A DNA stretch of 64,000 nt from NCBI RefSeq assembly GCF_019393635.1, contig NC_057863.1, positions 643,471,306 to 643,535,305 of the forward strand, in the 5' to 3' direction. Position numbers and translations under genes: made by a program. Shown here piece by piece: positions 10,955 to 22,954 of this stretch (position 1 is its first letter; each line of letters starts with the position of its first letter). The stretch comes from Dromiciops gliroides (Eukaryota; Chordata; Mammalia; Microbiotheria; Microbiotheriidae). The notes below the pieces were generated by a model. That model had not been told where the DNA came from. It made no database searches and was given only the letters and a program-made list of their open reading frames with translations.

Positions 10955-11780
10955 CGCCCCCAGGCCCTCGCAGCTTCAGCGTCCCAGAGCCGGATGAAGG
11001 GGGCTTAGGGCCGGAGAGACGCGCCCCTGGAGGAAAAACCCCGGCGTCCGGGAGCAGGGGCCCCTTGGGTCCGGAAAGTCCCAGACGTGCGGGAGCGGGA
11101 GTGGGGGTGGGGGAGGCTAGAGGTGGAAGTCACACCTCCAGCGGGGAGACCTGGGTGTAGTGAAGCCGAAAGCCCCCTAGATCTCGGAAGATCAAGGCGT
11201 CCGAAAGCCGAATGTACCCCAGGGCGGAGAAACCCAGGAGTCCAAGAGCGAGGGCACTCTAGGGCCAGAGAGACCTGGCTTTGGCGGGGAGACCCCGGCG
11301 TCCGGGAGCGAGGGCCCCCCCCTTCCCCCCACCCCAGGCGGGAAGACCCCGGCGTCCAGGAGCGAGGGCCCCCCCTAGGGCTAGAAAGTCGTTCCCCGCA
11401 CCCCTGCCCGGGAGACCCTGGTGTCCTGGGCAAAAAGGGCTGCTGCGGAGACCAACACAATGTCTCGGGGCTGAGGCGACGTGTCCGACCCTGGGTGGAA
11501 AAGCAAAGCCCGAGTGAAGCTGCCAACGGGAGGAGCGAGTTTGAGATCCAGACGCCTTCCCACCTCAGGGAGGGGCCTGATGGGGCAGCAAATAGAGGAG
11601 GGGCAAGAGGAGGCGAGGAAGGGAGAGGAGGGGAGGGACCAAGGGGCAGGTTTGTTCCGGAGCCTCAGGCGAGTCTCGTTGGATCCCCGACGTCCTGAAC
11701 CGGTCCACGGCCGACCGCGCGGACGGCTGGGAGTGGTCCCTTTCCTCCCCGCAGTCTCCCCAGGCGCAGCTATGGGAATC
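10540..11780. promoter_or_regulatory. KCNK6: CpG-rich 5' end and promoter region of KCNK6
   Basis: This GC- and CpG-rich stretch covers KCNK6 exon 1 and about 800 bp upstream. No TATA box is seen near the start. CpG-island promoters of this form are usual for KCNK6. The upstream half is largely built of the degenerate repeat described at 11030-11440. Several open frames in it come from base composition and are not genes. Confidence 0.6.
11030..11440. repeat. Degenerate GC-rich minisatellite upstream of KCNK6
   Basis: A unit resembling GGGAGACCCCGGCGTCC followed by GGGAGCGAGGGCCCC recurs at about 11038, 11135, 11225, 11283, 11340 and 11408, with 45-100 bp spacing and variable decay. The copies near 11283 and 11340 are closest to each other. 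It lies within the CpG-rich upstream region of KCNK6. Confidence 0.6.
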
Positions 11781-11829
11781 CCGGGCCCCTCCACAAATCT
11801 GTGCCCCGCCTCCAACATCTGGCAATAGC

Positions 11830-12525
11830 TGGATGGGCAGGGTCAGGAGAGAAGGGCTAGCACGCCCAACTTGAGACGAAAGGAAAGAAAACCTACTCAA
11901 CTTTTAACATTCCAATCACTCCATTATCCCCTCAGGGGAAAGGAGAATACTACGGGGGTAGCACGGGGTCTCAGACCACCCAGAAGCCAAGCTCAACCCA
12001 GCATAGTTGTCCTAAAACTCAGTTCTGTAATCTTACCCATAGATGAGGCTGCTTGACTGGTTTCCCTTCCTGCGAGCCTCCCTTACACGTCTACGGCCAC
12101 CCCACCCCCACCCAAAAAGCTATCGCTCAGGCAGGCTTCCTCCTAGCCGGAATCGCCAGCCACAAGCTGTTTCCTCCTCATCCCCCTGCCCCAGACACAC
12201 ACATACAATCGTGCCTGAATAGGGTAACCCCCAAACCCAAGAGAAGGGAAACTGAAGGAGGGGCGGAGAGTCAGGGGGTGGGATGCTGAGGGAGAAGAGA
12301 GACTGAGCAACAGTGAGGATGGAGGAAAAGAAAGGAGAGATATCAAAGGAACAGGAGGACAGATAATGAAAAACAGGGGAGAATTCCGGAGAGAGAGAAA
12401 GCTAGGGTCCAAGACTGGGGGGCTAGAGCCAAAGAGGCGGAGACACAGCAGTCAGAAACTGGGGAACAAGGTGGATCTGAGGTATACCGACGGGAGGGAA
12501 GCAAAGAGCCCGGAATGACAAAGAA
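11830..12525. other. Non-coding stretch, purine-rich toward the right
   Basis: No gene or named repeat is seen. From about 12240 to 12520 the plus strand is rich in AGGAGA-type purine runs. Confidence 0.4.
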
Positions 12526-12527
12526 GA

Positions 12528-12793
12528 CTAACGTAACAATAATATACAACATTTAGCGTTTACCATCTGCCAGGCTCGGTGCTAAGCGCTTCACAATTAT
12601 TAATTCATTTGCTACTCAAAACAACCCTATGAGATAGATGCTGTATTTACCCCCATTTTACAGATGAGGACGCTGAGGCAAAACAGTCATGAAATAAGTT
12701 GCCCAGGATCACACAGCTAGTAAGTGTCTGAGACCAAATTTGAAAACTGGTCTTTCTGACTCTGGGCTCTATCCATTGGGCCAACTAGATGCC
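12528..12793 (+). mobile_element. MIR SINE
   Basis: A well-preserved MIR with ATTTTACAGATGAGGA, GCCCAGGATCACACAGCTAG and a CCAACTAGATGCCCC end. Confidence 0.8.
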
Positions 12794-12914
12794 CCTGGGG
12801 ACTTCTCTGGGAAGAAATTTTGAGAGAAAATGCTATGGAAACCATTTAGATCTTAAACCTCATCTGTTGCAAAGGATGAAGAGGCAGAGAAAGTCCTTGA
12901 AGAAGCTTCCCCAA

Positions 12915-13160
12915 CCCCAGAATGTAAACCCCCTGAGGGCAGGCAGAGACTGTTTCTTTTTGTGTTTTTGTATCCCCAGCACCTCTCCAGATGTGCCTGG
13001 CGCATCTAGGAATTTAATAGATTTTTTTTTTTACATTGAATTAAGCTTGTGAGTCTCCAGGTTGAGGAGCTGGGTTCCCCCCACCCCCTTTCTGTGCCCA
13101 TCATCTTAGCAAGCACAAGCCTGTCACACAGTAGGGGGCTTAGTCAACACTTCTAGTCAA
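12915..13160 (+). mobile_element. L2-tail-like fragment
   Basis: The words CCCCCTGAGGGCAGGCAG and TTTTTGTATCCCCAGCAC are typical of L2/MIR tails. Confidence 0.45.
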
Positions 13161-13796
13161 ATTCTTTCTTTTTAGATAAACTTCAAATATTTTAGACCAG
13201 TTCAAAAGATATGCCATAGAGAGGCATTGAAAAAGGCATTAGAAAACCCAGTCCTGGGTTAAGGAACAAAAGAAGCCAACAGCTTCTAGTCACACAGCTG
13301 CCTCCCACCAGCAGATACTGGGTATTTTTTTCTGGAAAAGACTTTGGATGTGGAGGACACAGTGAACCCCAAACTCCACAAAAAGTGAAGTCGACTTAAC
13401 AGACAGGAAATACTGCTTCTGTGGTAGGCTTCATTTCAGAATCAGCTGTTTGTGCACTCAATCAAGCAAGCCTTCTCTGACCTCGGGGAGTCAAGTTCAA
13501 AACCAAATTAGAAGAAAGCAAGAAGAGCTAGAGATGGGCGGTCCTTTGGGGACAGATCTGACCACACTTCTTCACATCAACTATTGTTGTGGGAAAGCAG
13601 GCAGGAATTCACTTCCACAAATGTTTATTCAGCTCCAGTTCTATTCTATGCCCTGGTAGTAGGGGGATGGGAGCTAGAAATAGACCAAAGGAAACAGGAC
13701 TTGCCTGCCCTCAAGAAGCTAATTTTGAATTGTAAGGGGTTGGGGGGGGGGGGGAGATTGATGTGCATACAGATAAGTAATAAAAGACTGTTTGAA
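13160..13796. other. Non-coding stretch, nothing recognised
   Basis: I see no gene here. There is one run of 12 G near 13741-13755. Confidence 0.35.
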
Positions 13797-13944
13797 GGAG
13801 CAGCTAGGTGGCGCTGCAGTGGATAAAGCACTGGCCCTGGATTCAGGAGGACCTGAGTTCAAATCCGACCTCAGACACAACACTTACCAGCTGTGTGACC
13901 CTGGGCAAGTCACTTAACTCTCATTGCCCTGCAAAAAAAAAAAG
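13797..13944 (+). mobile_element. WSINE-type SINE
   Basis: A full-length copy with a small insertion in the A box region and an A-tail. Confidence 0.93.
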
Positions 13945-13974
13945 TTAAAAGGTAGGGAAAGGACAAGTAATAAT

Positions 13975-14235
13975 AACAATAAGAGCTGACGTTTACATAG
14001 CACTTTAATGGTTTACAAAGCAACATATCTGTGTATATATACACATGTTGATATATAATATATGTGTGTCATTTAACTTACCTTTGTTTTCCCCACTGTA
14101 AGATGGGGACAGCACCAGCACCAACCGCCCAGGGTTGTTCTGAGAATCAAATGAGCTAATATTTGTAAAGTGCTTACTGTAACATCTGGCACACAGTAAG
14201 TGCTCTATGAATGTTAGCTGTTATTGTTATATTAT
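13975..14235 (+). mobile_element. MIR-related fragment
   Basis: The words AGATGGGGACAG, CAAATGAGCTAATATTTGTA and GTAAGTGCTCTATGAATGTT match MIR 3' sequence. Confidence 0.6.
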
Positions 14236-14539
14236 GATATCCATTTCAGAAGTTGAACCTTTCGACGGTGCCAAGGAATTGGGAGCGAAAACTTTCTTTT
14301 CTGAGTGTTCAGCTGCTGTGGCTGCCAATGAGGTAGGGCTATACCAAGGCTCAGTCAAAGCCTTGAGTTGAAGGTAGTATTTGACTTGGGCCTTAGATGA
14401 AACTAGATTCCACTAGACAGACTAAGGAAGAAGTACATTCTAGGCATGGGGAATATTATGGGGTTGGGACATAGCAAGGGATTTGGGACTATTAAAGTTT
14501 AAACTGGCCAGCTAAACCTAAAGATGAAGACACCTTGAG

Positions 14540-15079
14540 AAGTAAGAGAGATAAGTCCATTAAGCATGGCTGCTGTCTGATGGGTGCCAGGGGACAGAGA
14601 TAACTCCAGAAGTCTGGCCCACCACCCCTCATTCAAACTTTCCCCACCCCCAACGGGAACTTTCCATTATCAAGTGGTTACCCCATCCCATCACCCCATC
14701 TTACCATCTATAAAAGCTTTTGCCTTTCTCCTGTTTGAGGAGATAGGTATCTCAGAGATGTCTCTGAACCATTTCCCCTCGAGAGAAGTCCTGGTCTCCT
14801 TTCTCTAGTGCCTAAATAAAAGACTATTTTATGCTAATTGGATTTATGTGCTATCAGTTTAATTCTTTTTTTTTTTTTTTAGTGAGGCAATTGGGGTTAA
14901 GTGACTTGCCCAGGGTCACACAGCTAGTAAGTGTTAAGTGTCTGAGGCCGGATTTGAACTCAGGTACTCCTGACTCCAGGGCCGGTGCTCTATCCACTGC
15001 GCCATCTAGCTGCCCCGGTTTAATTCTTTAAAGAGGAATACCTAAGGACCCCCAACAACCAATTTCCCCATGACAGGGA
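14540..15079 (+). mobile_element. Solo LTR, same family as 1.4 kb copy, with inserted SINE
   Basis: It shares with 1376-1761 the GACAGAGATAACTCCAGA segment, the TATA box (CTATAAAAGC at about 14708), the AATAAA at about 14815 and the end CCATGACA. A minus-strand SINE (14868-15017) is inserted near its 3' end with a GTTTAATTCTT target repeat. Confidence 0.6.
14868..15017 (-). mobile_element. WSINE-type SINE inside a solo LTR
   Basis: A full-length minus copy with an 11 bp target repeat GTTTAATTCTT. Confidence 0.95.
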
Positions 15080-15463
15080 ATACCCAGTACAAAGGTATGG
15101 AGGCTGGAGATGGAAGATCCTGTATGAAGAACACAAAAAGAATATGCAACAATATTTGAGCAATATGTAATAAGACTGGAAAGACAGGTTGGAACTTGGA
15201 TATGAAAGGCTTCAAATGCCCAACAGAGGATGAAGGGAAATCACAGGGATCACACAGGGGAGTGACATGGTCAGGTTTATGCTTTAGGAAAACCAATTTG
15301 ACAGCTGGGCTAAGGATGCACTGGGGGAGAGACCAATGAGGAGCTTGTTGCAACAGTACAAATGAAAGGTCAAGAGGTTCTAAATTAGAGTGGTAAGAGG
15401 AAATATTGGGGGTAGCATTGTGATTGAGAAAGGGAAAAGAGAGAAAGGATAGTAGCTTGAGGG

Positions 15464-18400
15464 TGTTAAGGGCTAAAATTCTAGCTAGTCTGTCTAAAAT
15501 ATCTAATGAGTGGTCACCAATAAATTATAAGCTTTAGCAAGAGTTAGACTTTTAAGCATTTATTAAGGAGAATAAGAATTTGGTAAAGAGAGAGAGAAAG
15601 GCCTAGATTCCTATCTATTAAAGGGAGAGCACATTTCTAGCTCCGCTCTCCACCAGAGTCCAGAGGAAAGAGAGGGAGACTGATCGCCAGTCTCTTCCTT
15701 CCTCCTCCCACTAGCCCGCGTCACTTCCTGACGCCAAAGAAAAGACTCCTGGTCTTGCCCTCAAAGACCTTCCCTTCATGGGCGGAACTCTTCTACAGTA
15801 AGTCTCCAGCAGGTGGCGTCATTCCAATCGTTACAGTTCCCCGCTTTGTTTCCTTGATGAAACAGTCAAAAATAACAGAATATAATAACCTATTGCTAAC
15901 TAACAATATGTTAATAACAATATAGAAAAGGGAGAGAGGAAAGTTTTGTCCAGAGGGGCGATCTTTTTGTCCTCATGAACCGACGCTTTGACATTGGTCT
16001 TCCAAAGGGAGGGCCTTTGCAGAGAATACGTGTTACAGATAGTGTATATTATAACAGAAAGAGAAAAGAGAAAAAAAAATAACAAAAACAAAACTGTTCA
16101 TTTAAAGTCTCTAAAAGTCTTTTCTCAGATGTCCTCTAGGTGTAATCATGGAATGGAAGTCTTTTCAGGGGTTGATGTGTGGATGCTGGTAATCAGCCAG
16201 GAAAATTTCCTACAAAATTGAGCTTAACACAACTTTAAAATAGCTTTGTCAATAATCAAATCAAACAATGCAAGTTCTCAAAAACATGTCTAAGGGAATT
16301 CAGAATCTTAGTTGTTACACATGAAACATATAAAACAAAAATTGAACCATTCTTTAAAATTATAATATTATTACAGTCCCCCTTTATGGAGGGTAATTGA
16401 GAAGACAATTGCTGCGATATTAATTTTTAAAAATAATTTTTATCTTTGTTTCATCACTTTTTGCATCATCTGCCTAATTATCCTCATGCCATTATGAGAA
16501 ATTTAAAAATCTAATATAATTGGTAATAGATGTCAAGGCCAAATTCAACACTGTATTTATCATGACACTTGAGATAATTATGGGGGTTACCATAACAGAG
16601 AAATGATGGGATTTGAGCATTCCCACACTTGAGCAATATGTACTCTCCATGCAGTATGCCAGGCTTAAAATAGGTGAATGGAATACATGTCCATGCCACT
16701 GAACATATTGGAGGAAACTGAGTCAGACTTAATCAGATGCATGGGATTGAGATGTCCATGGCATGAGGCATATAGGAGGGGGCATAGAAGCCAGGTGTAG
16801 AAGTGAGATGGGTGGGATGAATACTTCCAGCCATCTGTACAATATTGTGGGGAAAAAGAGAATAAAATATTAAACCAAGAGAATCCAACCTCAACATTTG
16901 TCAAAAGCTGTTCCCTCGGCCATACCTTGACTTCATGCATGTCTCCCCTCATGTGACAGTTCAGTGTCTGCTCTTGCATGTATTCCTCTTGTGATTGGAT
17001 GGCATCTTGGCCAACTGGCATCTGATAACTCAGAATAAAGGCAATTAATGTCTTAAATGATAAGTTCCCATAATCCAAGTCTCATATGTATTTAAAAATT
17101 GAGGATAATAAATGATTGCAAAAAATGTGAATACATCTTGACTCAGAACACAATATATAATTATGCAACAATTTCAAATAATACCCCTTTTTTAAAAACT
17201 TAGTATACAATTACTTTTGTGAAAAATCTGAATATATTTAAATACAAGTTAAAGCATAACAGAATCTCAAAGAACTTTTTTTTTTGAAAAAAGAAAACTT
17301 TTACAAATGTTCCCCTCTTTTTTTTTTTTTTTTTGGAATATGCTTATCAAAAATAATACTTCTAGAATCAATTTACACTTGCCATGGCAAACAATTTGCT
17401 AGGGAAATGCTTTAAAGAGTTTGATCAAATAATCAGTTGAGAAAAAATAACAAAAACAAACAACTCAGAATATGGGAGCACAATACTCCTAGAATTAACA
17501 TTGTATTATGAAATCAAAACCATGTTTCAAAATTAGATAGATGAATGAATAGAAGAAGATACACGTGGAACAATAAAAGACAATGAAATTCAAACTAGGG
17601 AAATCTAAATGAATATGAACTTAATATCAATAAGAGTATTATAAAATATAAACTGGACCACATGACTATAAAAAGCTTTTACAAATATTCTCTTTGTTTT
17701 AGAAACTAAGTATAAAACACAATCTCAAATGCATGAAAACCTCTACGAAAATAAACCTATACCATTAATTTCAAAATGTACATATAATAGCATAGAAATC
17801 CTATGTAACCTCTGAACTGATACTATTACTCTGAGTGAATTCAGAACACTTTTGATTCCGATATCTAAAATCCCCAATACTCATATCAATACCTTGCTGC
17901 TTACTTCTACATTTCTGTAAAATATATACCCTTCCATGGCAAAAGAATCGGAGTCTTGAACTATGTTGATGATTGTCATTCTTATTCGGCTTAAGTTTTT
18001 CTTCTTTAACCCCTCTATATTGTCTGTCAGCCTTTTCACCATACAAATGCTTTATAAGATTACTAATTAAAGACAAAAGCAGGTTAGCAAAATTATGAAC
18101 AAAACGAGCATATCTGGAATTTAAAGGGTTTTCTAAAGTTGTCTCAGAAGCACAGCCAGGCTGGGGAAGGGCTGAGCCTGAAGCTGCAAATGCAGTTAGA
18201 GAAAGTTGAGCATGCGCATTAGATCTTTGGACTTCCCGGGCCCGGGAAGCAATGGGCTTGGCCATGGGAGGAGTAGAGGGTGGGGTCTAGAGAGGAGGGG
18301 AGGGACCAGAGCAATTAGAATCAGACTTGATTTTGAACTCAGGCCTGGATTCCTCTTCCCCCACTTGGCCTCCAGGTGCTAGGGGATTAAAAGCTTCTAG

Positions 18401-19177
18401 AGGGTGGGTCATTGCCTCCAGGCATGCACAATTAGTGTTAGAACTGGGAAAAGCTGCAGGAATCTCTTCAGGTTTCTCTGAAAAAGCATGGTTGGGAGAG
18501 GGAGAGATATTTCCTTGTGTGAGTAAGTTGCTGGCTCTTTTAACAAAAATAAAAAGAAAAATAGAAAATCCACAAAAACAAAGCATTAACATGATCTTAT
18601 CTCCCATTTGTCTGGTTAAACAGACTAAAATCAAAAATAGGATAATTAGGGAGTTTAAAAGGTCCATTCGAAAAAATGTAAAGGAAAACACAGCCAGTAC
18701 ACCAGTACTTAGCAGTTAAAGGGAGAGGGAGGGGAAATTTCTTACCCAACCAGAAGATCAGAAGAAGACTGAGGGTTAGCTTTCCTCTTCGTGGTCAGCC
18801 ATCTGTTAAGGGCTAAAATTCTAGCTAAACTGTCTAAAATATCTAATGAGTGGTCGCCAATAAATTATAAGCTTTAGCAAGAGTTAGACTTTTAAGCATT
18901 TATTAAGGAGAATAAGAATTTGGTAAAGAGAGAGAGAAAGGCCTAGATTCCTATCTATTAAAGGGAGAGCACATTTCTAGCTCCCTTCTCCACCAGAGTC
19001 CAAAGGAAAGAGAGCGTGAGACTGAGCGCTAGTCTCTTCCCTCCTCCTCCCACTAGCCTGCGTCACTTCCTGACTCCAAAGAAAAGACTCCTGGTCTTGC
19101 CCTCAAAGACCTTCCCTTCATGGGCGGAACTCTTCTACAGTAAGTCTCCAGCAGGTGGCGTCATTCCAATCGTTACA
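15464..19177 (-). mobile_element. LTR element (ERV fossil), younger copy, non-autonomous type
   Basis: The LTRs, 15464-15835 (372 bp) and 18804-19177 (374 bp), start TG and end CA and are bordered by a perfect 4 bp target repeat AGGG (15460-15463 and 19178-19181). The internal part is about 3.0 kb and AT-rich. A purine tract abuts 15836, and an AATAAA lies in the LTR on the minus strand, giving the orientation. No recognisable gag or pol is present, so it was probably mobilised in trans. A 4 bp repeat fits gammaretrovirus-like (class I) integration. The LTRs differ by about 3.5%, making it clearly younger than the related copy at 35-39.8 kb. Confidence 0.88.
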
Positions 19178-19474
19178 AGGGGATGGCAACCTAACTTCAT
19201 CTGCTGTGAAGCCCAAGTGAGAGGAGGTAACATTAATTTGTAGTGGACCTGGGGAGCACAGTTGTATGACTTTTTCCAGAGGGTTCAGGAGAAGCAGGTT
19301 AGAGGACGTGGATAACCCAGTGCTGGAGGCTGGCAAGGCACAGGACAAGGGGACTCAGGATCTAAGGGGAGAGGATGTAATGAAATGGGTACAAGGAGAT
19401 CCCAGGGAAAGGGTGGGATGGATTAGCAGAATAGGGAAGGGTCCAGTGACTGGAGATTACTGGGAGGATGAATA

Positions 19475-19548
19475 AGGAATAAGACTCTAGACAGCTCTAT
19501 AGGTCTGAAGAGACCAAGGGTACTCGGGGGTGTCAGCAACTCACAGCA
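19475..19548. repeat. 74 bp direct repeat, copy 1
   Basis: AGGAATAAGACTCTAGACAG to CAACTCACAGCA recurs at 23252-23326 with one extra G in a G run. The right edge abuts a 5'-truncated SINE. Confidence 0.9.
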
Positions 19549-19554
19549 CTCATA

Positions 19555-19678
19555 GCACAGTGGATAAAGCTCTGGCCCTGCATTCAGGAGTACCTGAGTT
19601 CAAATCCAGCCTCAGACACTTGCCACTAGCTGTGTGATCCTGGGCAAGTCACTTAACCCCTATTGCCCCGCAAAAAAA
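19555..19678 (+). mobile_element. WSINE-type SINE, 5'-truncated
   Basis: Begins at CACAGTGGATAAAGC, so the first 15-20 bases of the family are missing. Confidence 0.88.
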
Positions 19679-20348
19679 AGAAAAAGAAAGAATAATACAG
19701 AGGAAGAGCTGAAAGGACAGGAGCAATCCTGGCATGAGAGCTTAAACTCAGAATGAGATGAGGGGGAGGAAGAAATCAAAGGAGAAGAAGACTGGGTTTG
19801 GAAGAGTTCTTTTGGGGAAAATGTCCAAGAAGGGCTAGGAGCCCTTACCCAGATTGGATGAGAGGATAAAAGAAACACAGACAGACACATATGCACACAC
19901 ACAAAGAGAGACAGCCAAGCTCTCAACTTTATTTAGCTTTTGTTTGCTCTGCCAAGAAGGATGACCTTTGGACTGGAAAGGGTGAAACCAAAATGATTCG
20001 TACAGATTTGATACTCAAGCTAAGAAAGGACATAGCAGGAAAGCACAGAACCATCTCAGACAGACAGACAGGTAGGTATAGCATTAGTCAAGTACTCATG
20101 TGCTGGAAGACTTTAGTTGAGACTTAACCAGGGAAGGAAGTGGAGATAAGGAAGAAAGAGTTCTGGGCATGGGGGTGACCAGTGAAAATGCCCAGACTCA
20201 GGAGATGAAGTCTTCTTCCAAGAATAATGAGGACAGTATCACTGGAAAGCAGAGTACACAGGGTTGGCTAGAAGAGTAAGGTGTAAGAAAGCTGAAAAGG
20301 TAAGAAGGGACCAGGTGATGAAAGGATTTACAAGACAAATAGAGGATT

Positions 20349-20480
20349 TTTTTTTTAGGCAATCAGGGTTAAGTGACTTGTCCAGGGTCACACAGCTAAG
20401 TAAGTATCTGAGATCGATTTGAACCCAGGTCTTCCTTGACTCCAGGGAGAGTGCTCTATCCACTGCACTACCTACCTGCC
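20349..20480 (-). mobile_element. WSINE-type SINE, diverged
   Basis: A minus copy with several changes (AGATCGATTTGAACCCAGG). Confidence 0.85.
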
Positions 20481-20499
20481 CAATGGGTTTATTTTGATC

Positions 20500-20860
20500 C
20501 TCATGTCAATAGGGAGCCACTGCAATTTAATGAATAAGGGGGTGCCATGGTCAGATTGTGCTTCAGGAAGATCAATTTGATGGATTGTGGCAGGTAGATA
20601 CAATGACAGGCTACTGAAAAAGTAAATGCATAAGATGATGTGGGCTTGCATCAGGGTGGTGACAATGTCAGAAGAGAGAAGGAAATATATGCTAGTGATG
20701 TTGAAAAGGAAGACATGACAAAGACATAGCAATAGACTGCATATGTGAAAGTGAGGAGTTATGGATAACATCTTAGTTCCACGCCTGGGTGACTGAGAGG
20801 ATGATGGGATCCTCCAGAGCAATAGGAAGTTAGGAAGAGGGGGATGTTTTGGGGGGAAAA
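20500..20860. mobile_element. Old interspersed repeat of unknown family, split by L1 and SINE
   Basis: The words GGGAGCCACTGCA, GGTGCCATGGTCAGATTGTG and, after the insertions, TTTTGGATTTGTTGAATTTA and GAGATGTCCAATAGGCA (to about 22110) belong to a repeat known from many mammals. Similar words occur at 15120-15420 and 62560-62860. I cannot name the family. Confidence 0.5.
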
Positions 20861-20876
20861 GATAATGAGTTCAGGG

Positions 20877-21860
20877 TTTTTCGGGGAGGAGTCAAGATGA
20901 CAGAGGAAAGGCAGTGAGCTATCGGAACTCACAACATGATCTCTCTAAAAAACCTCCAAATAATGCCATAGGACAATTCCTGGAGCAGCACAACCCACAA
21001 AAGAATGGACTGGGATCATTTTCCAGTCAAAGACAGCTTAGAAGGTCATTAGGAGGGGCCTGCTGTGCCAGGGCAGGAGTGGAGCCCAACCCCACAGTTA
21101 CACTGACGCAGACCCTGTCCCAGGCAGGCTGAGCCAGGGAAATAGACCCCCAGAGCCTCTGACTCAGCTGTGGCACCAGTGTCACCTGGAACTAAGCTCA
21201 CAGTCTGGTGAGAGGGCTGAGTAGTCGGCCTGAGGGAGATTACAGGGGTATCCACTGGTGCTGAGGCAGAACTTGGGTGCTTCACCCCTGCTGGGAACCA
21301 GGAAGTAGGCTTGAGTAGCAGTGGCCCAGATGGGGGAGGGGCACAGACTCACTAAAGCTAACAACCACAGTACACAAAATTTTTCTGCCTGGTTAATTAG
21401 CAAGTTGGCCTCAGTTTATCTACAGACCAGGAAACAGGCCAGGCAAGTGAAGAATCTGTCCTTCCTTAAACTGAAACACCTGGGACCCTCTAAAGCTTGG
21501 GACAGTGTAGCTTGGAAGTAGGGCCCCACTATAAGAGGGAGTTAAAAGTCAAGTAAAAGACAGCAAGATGAGCAAGCAAAGAAAGTTGAGAATTATAGAA
21601 AGTTTCTTTAGTGACAAGGAAGATGGAGTTGCACCCTCAAAAGAGGACATCAGGACTCATACATCCAAAGCTTCCAAGAAAAATATGAATTGGTCTCAGG
21701 CCACTGAGGTGCTCAAAAAGGACTTTGAAGACTAAGTAAGAGAGGTAGAGGAAAGAGAAAAGAGAGTGATACAGGAAAGTCATAAGAAAAAAGTCAGCAG
21801 GTTGAAAAACCAAATGGAAAAGGAGATACAAAAGCTCTCTGAAGAAAATGATTGCCTAAG
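20877..21860 (+). mobile_element. L1 5' UTR and ORF1 start, lacking the rest of the element
   Basis: It opens with the L1 5' UTR (GGGGAGGAGTCAAGATGAC at 20883). ORF1 begins with ATG at 21568 (MSKQRKLRIIESFFSDKED), runs to a stop at about 21735, and continues in the same frame into a lysine/glutamate-rich coiled coil to about 21860. It then ends abruptly without a poly-A tail. A 15-16 bp direct repeat (AAGATAATGAGTTCAG) borders both sides. Confidence 0.85.
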
Positions 21861-21907
21861 AAGATAATGAGTTCAGTTTTGGATTTGTTGAATTTAAGAT
21901 GTCTATG

Positions 21908-22061
21908 GGGGGCAGCTAGATGGCGCAGTGGTTAAAGCGCCGGCCCTGGATTCAGGAGGACCTGAGTTCAAATCCGGCCTCAGACACTTGACACTTACTA
22001 GCTGTGTGACCCTGGGCAAGTCACTTAACCCCCATTGCCTACAAAAAATTAAAAAAAAAAA
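21908..22061 (+). mobile_element. WSINE-type SINE
   Basis: A full-length copy with a 12 bp target repeat AAGATGTCTATG, inserted into the old repeat at 20.5-22.1 kb. Confidence 0.95.
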
Positions 22062-22109
22062 AAGATGTCTATGAGGCATCCATTTTGAGATGTCCAATAG
22101 GCAAATAAG

Positions 22110-22950
22110 AGATCAGAAGCCGAGAGATTAGGATTAGACAAGATTTGGGGAATCCTCTGCCTAGGGATAATAGTTGAATCCATGAAGTGATGACATTATC
22201 ACGTACACAGGGAGAAGAGAAGAGGGCTTAAGATAGCAGGGAAATCTATGGTTATCAGATTGAAATGGATGAAGACCCAGTAAAAAGACTGGGATGGAGC
22301 AGCCACCCAGGCCAGAGGAAAACCAGGAGAGAAAACCTAGAAAGGAAAAGTGTCAAGGAGAAGAGAGTGACTGACAGTGAGGCTTCAGGGGAAGGCCAGA
22401 AGACTGAAGACTGAGAAGAGGCCATTCCATTAGCTGATTGTGAGGTCATTGGTCATTTTGAGAGATCAGTTTCTGATGAGTAATGAGGTCAAAAGCCAGA
22501 TTGCAGAGAGTCAAGGGAGCAAGAGGAAAAAGAAGTAGGGGCATTGACGGTAGATGTCCTTCTCAAGGTGTTCAGCCACAAAAGAGAGCAGGTAGGGAGT
22601 GGAGATGGATGGACCAAGTGACAGTTTTTTGAGGATGGAGGAGACAGTTTGTAGGCAAACATGTGGATAAAGAGACACTGAAGATAAATGAGAAAGTGGG
22701 TACCACAGAGGGGGCGATCTGATGGAGAAGACAGGATGGAATGAAATCACTTATTGCATGCAAAGGGGGTTAGCCTTAGAAAGGAGAAGGGCCCACCTCT
22801 TCATGTGAAACAAGAATGAAGGAGAAGAAAGTGGCAGAAGAAATCTTGGTGATATGAGATGCATAAGAGGGGAGAAATGGGAGCTCACAGCAGAGTGTGG
22901 AAAAAGGGATTTTCCAGGCGGGAATTAGAGGTGGAATGAATAAGTAATAA
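22110..22950. other. Non-coding stretch, probably more of the old repeat
   Basis: Purine-rich non-coding DNA with faint similarity in style to the repeat at 20.5 kb. No gene is seen. Confidence 0.35.
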
Positions 22951-22954
22951 ATTA

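Noticed and set aside
11005-11900. Several long frames in the GC-rich block upstream of KCNK6
   Set aside because: Proline/arginine/glycine-rich on both strands and in several frames at once, as expected from CpG-rich repeats.
16511-18691. Minus-strand frames inside the younger LTR element
   Set aside because: Short, no recognisable gag, pol or env domain; treated as parts of a fossil element and not as genes.
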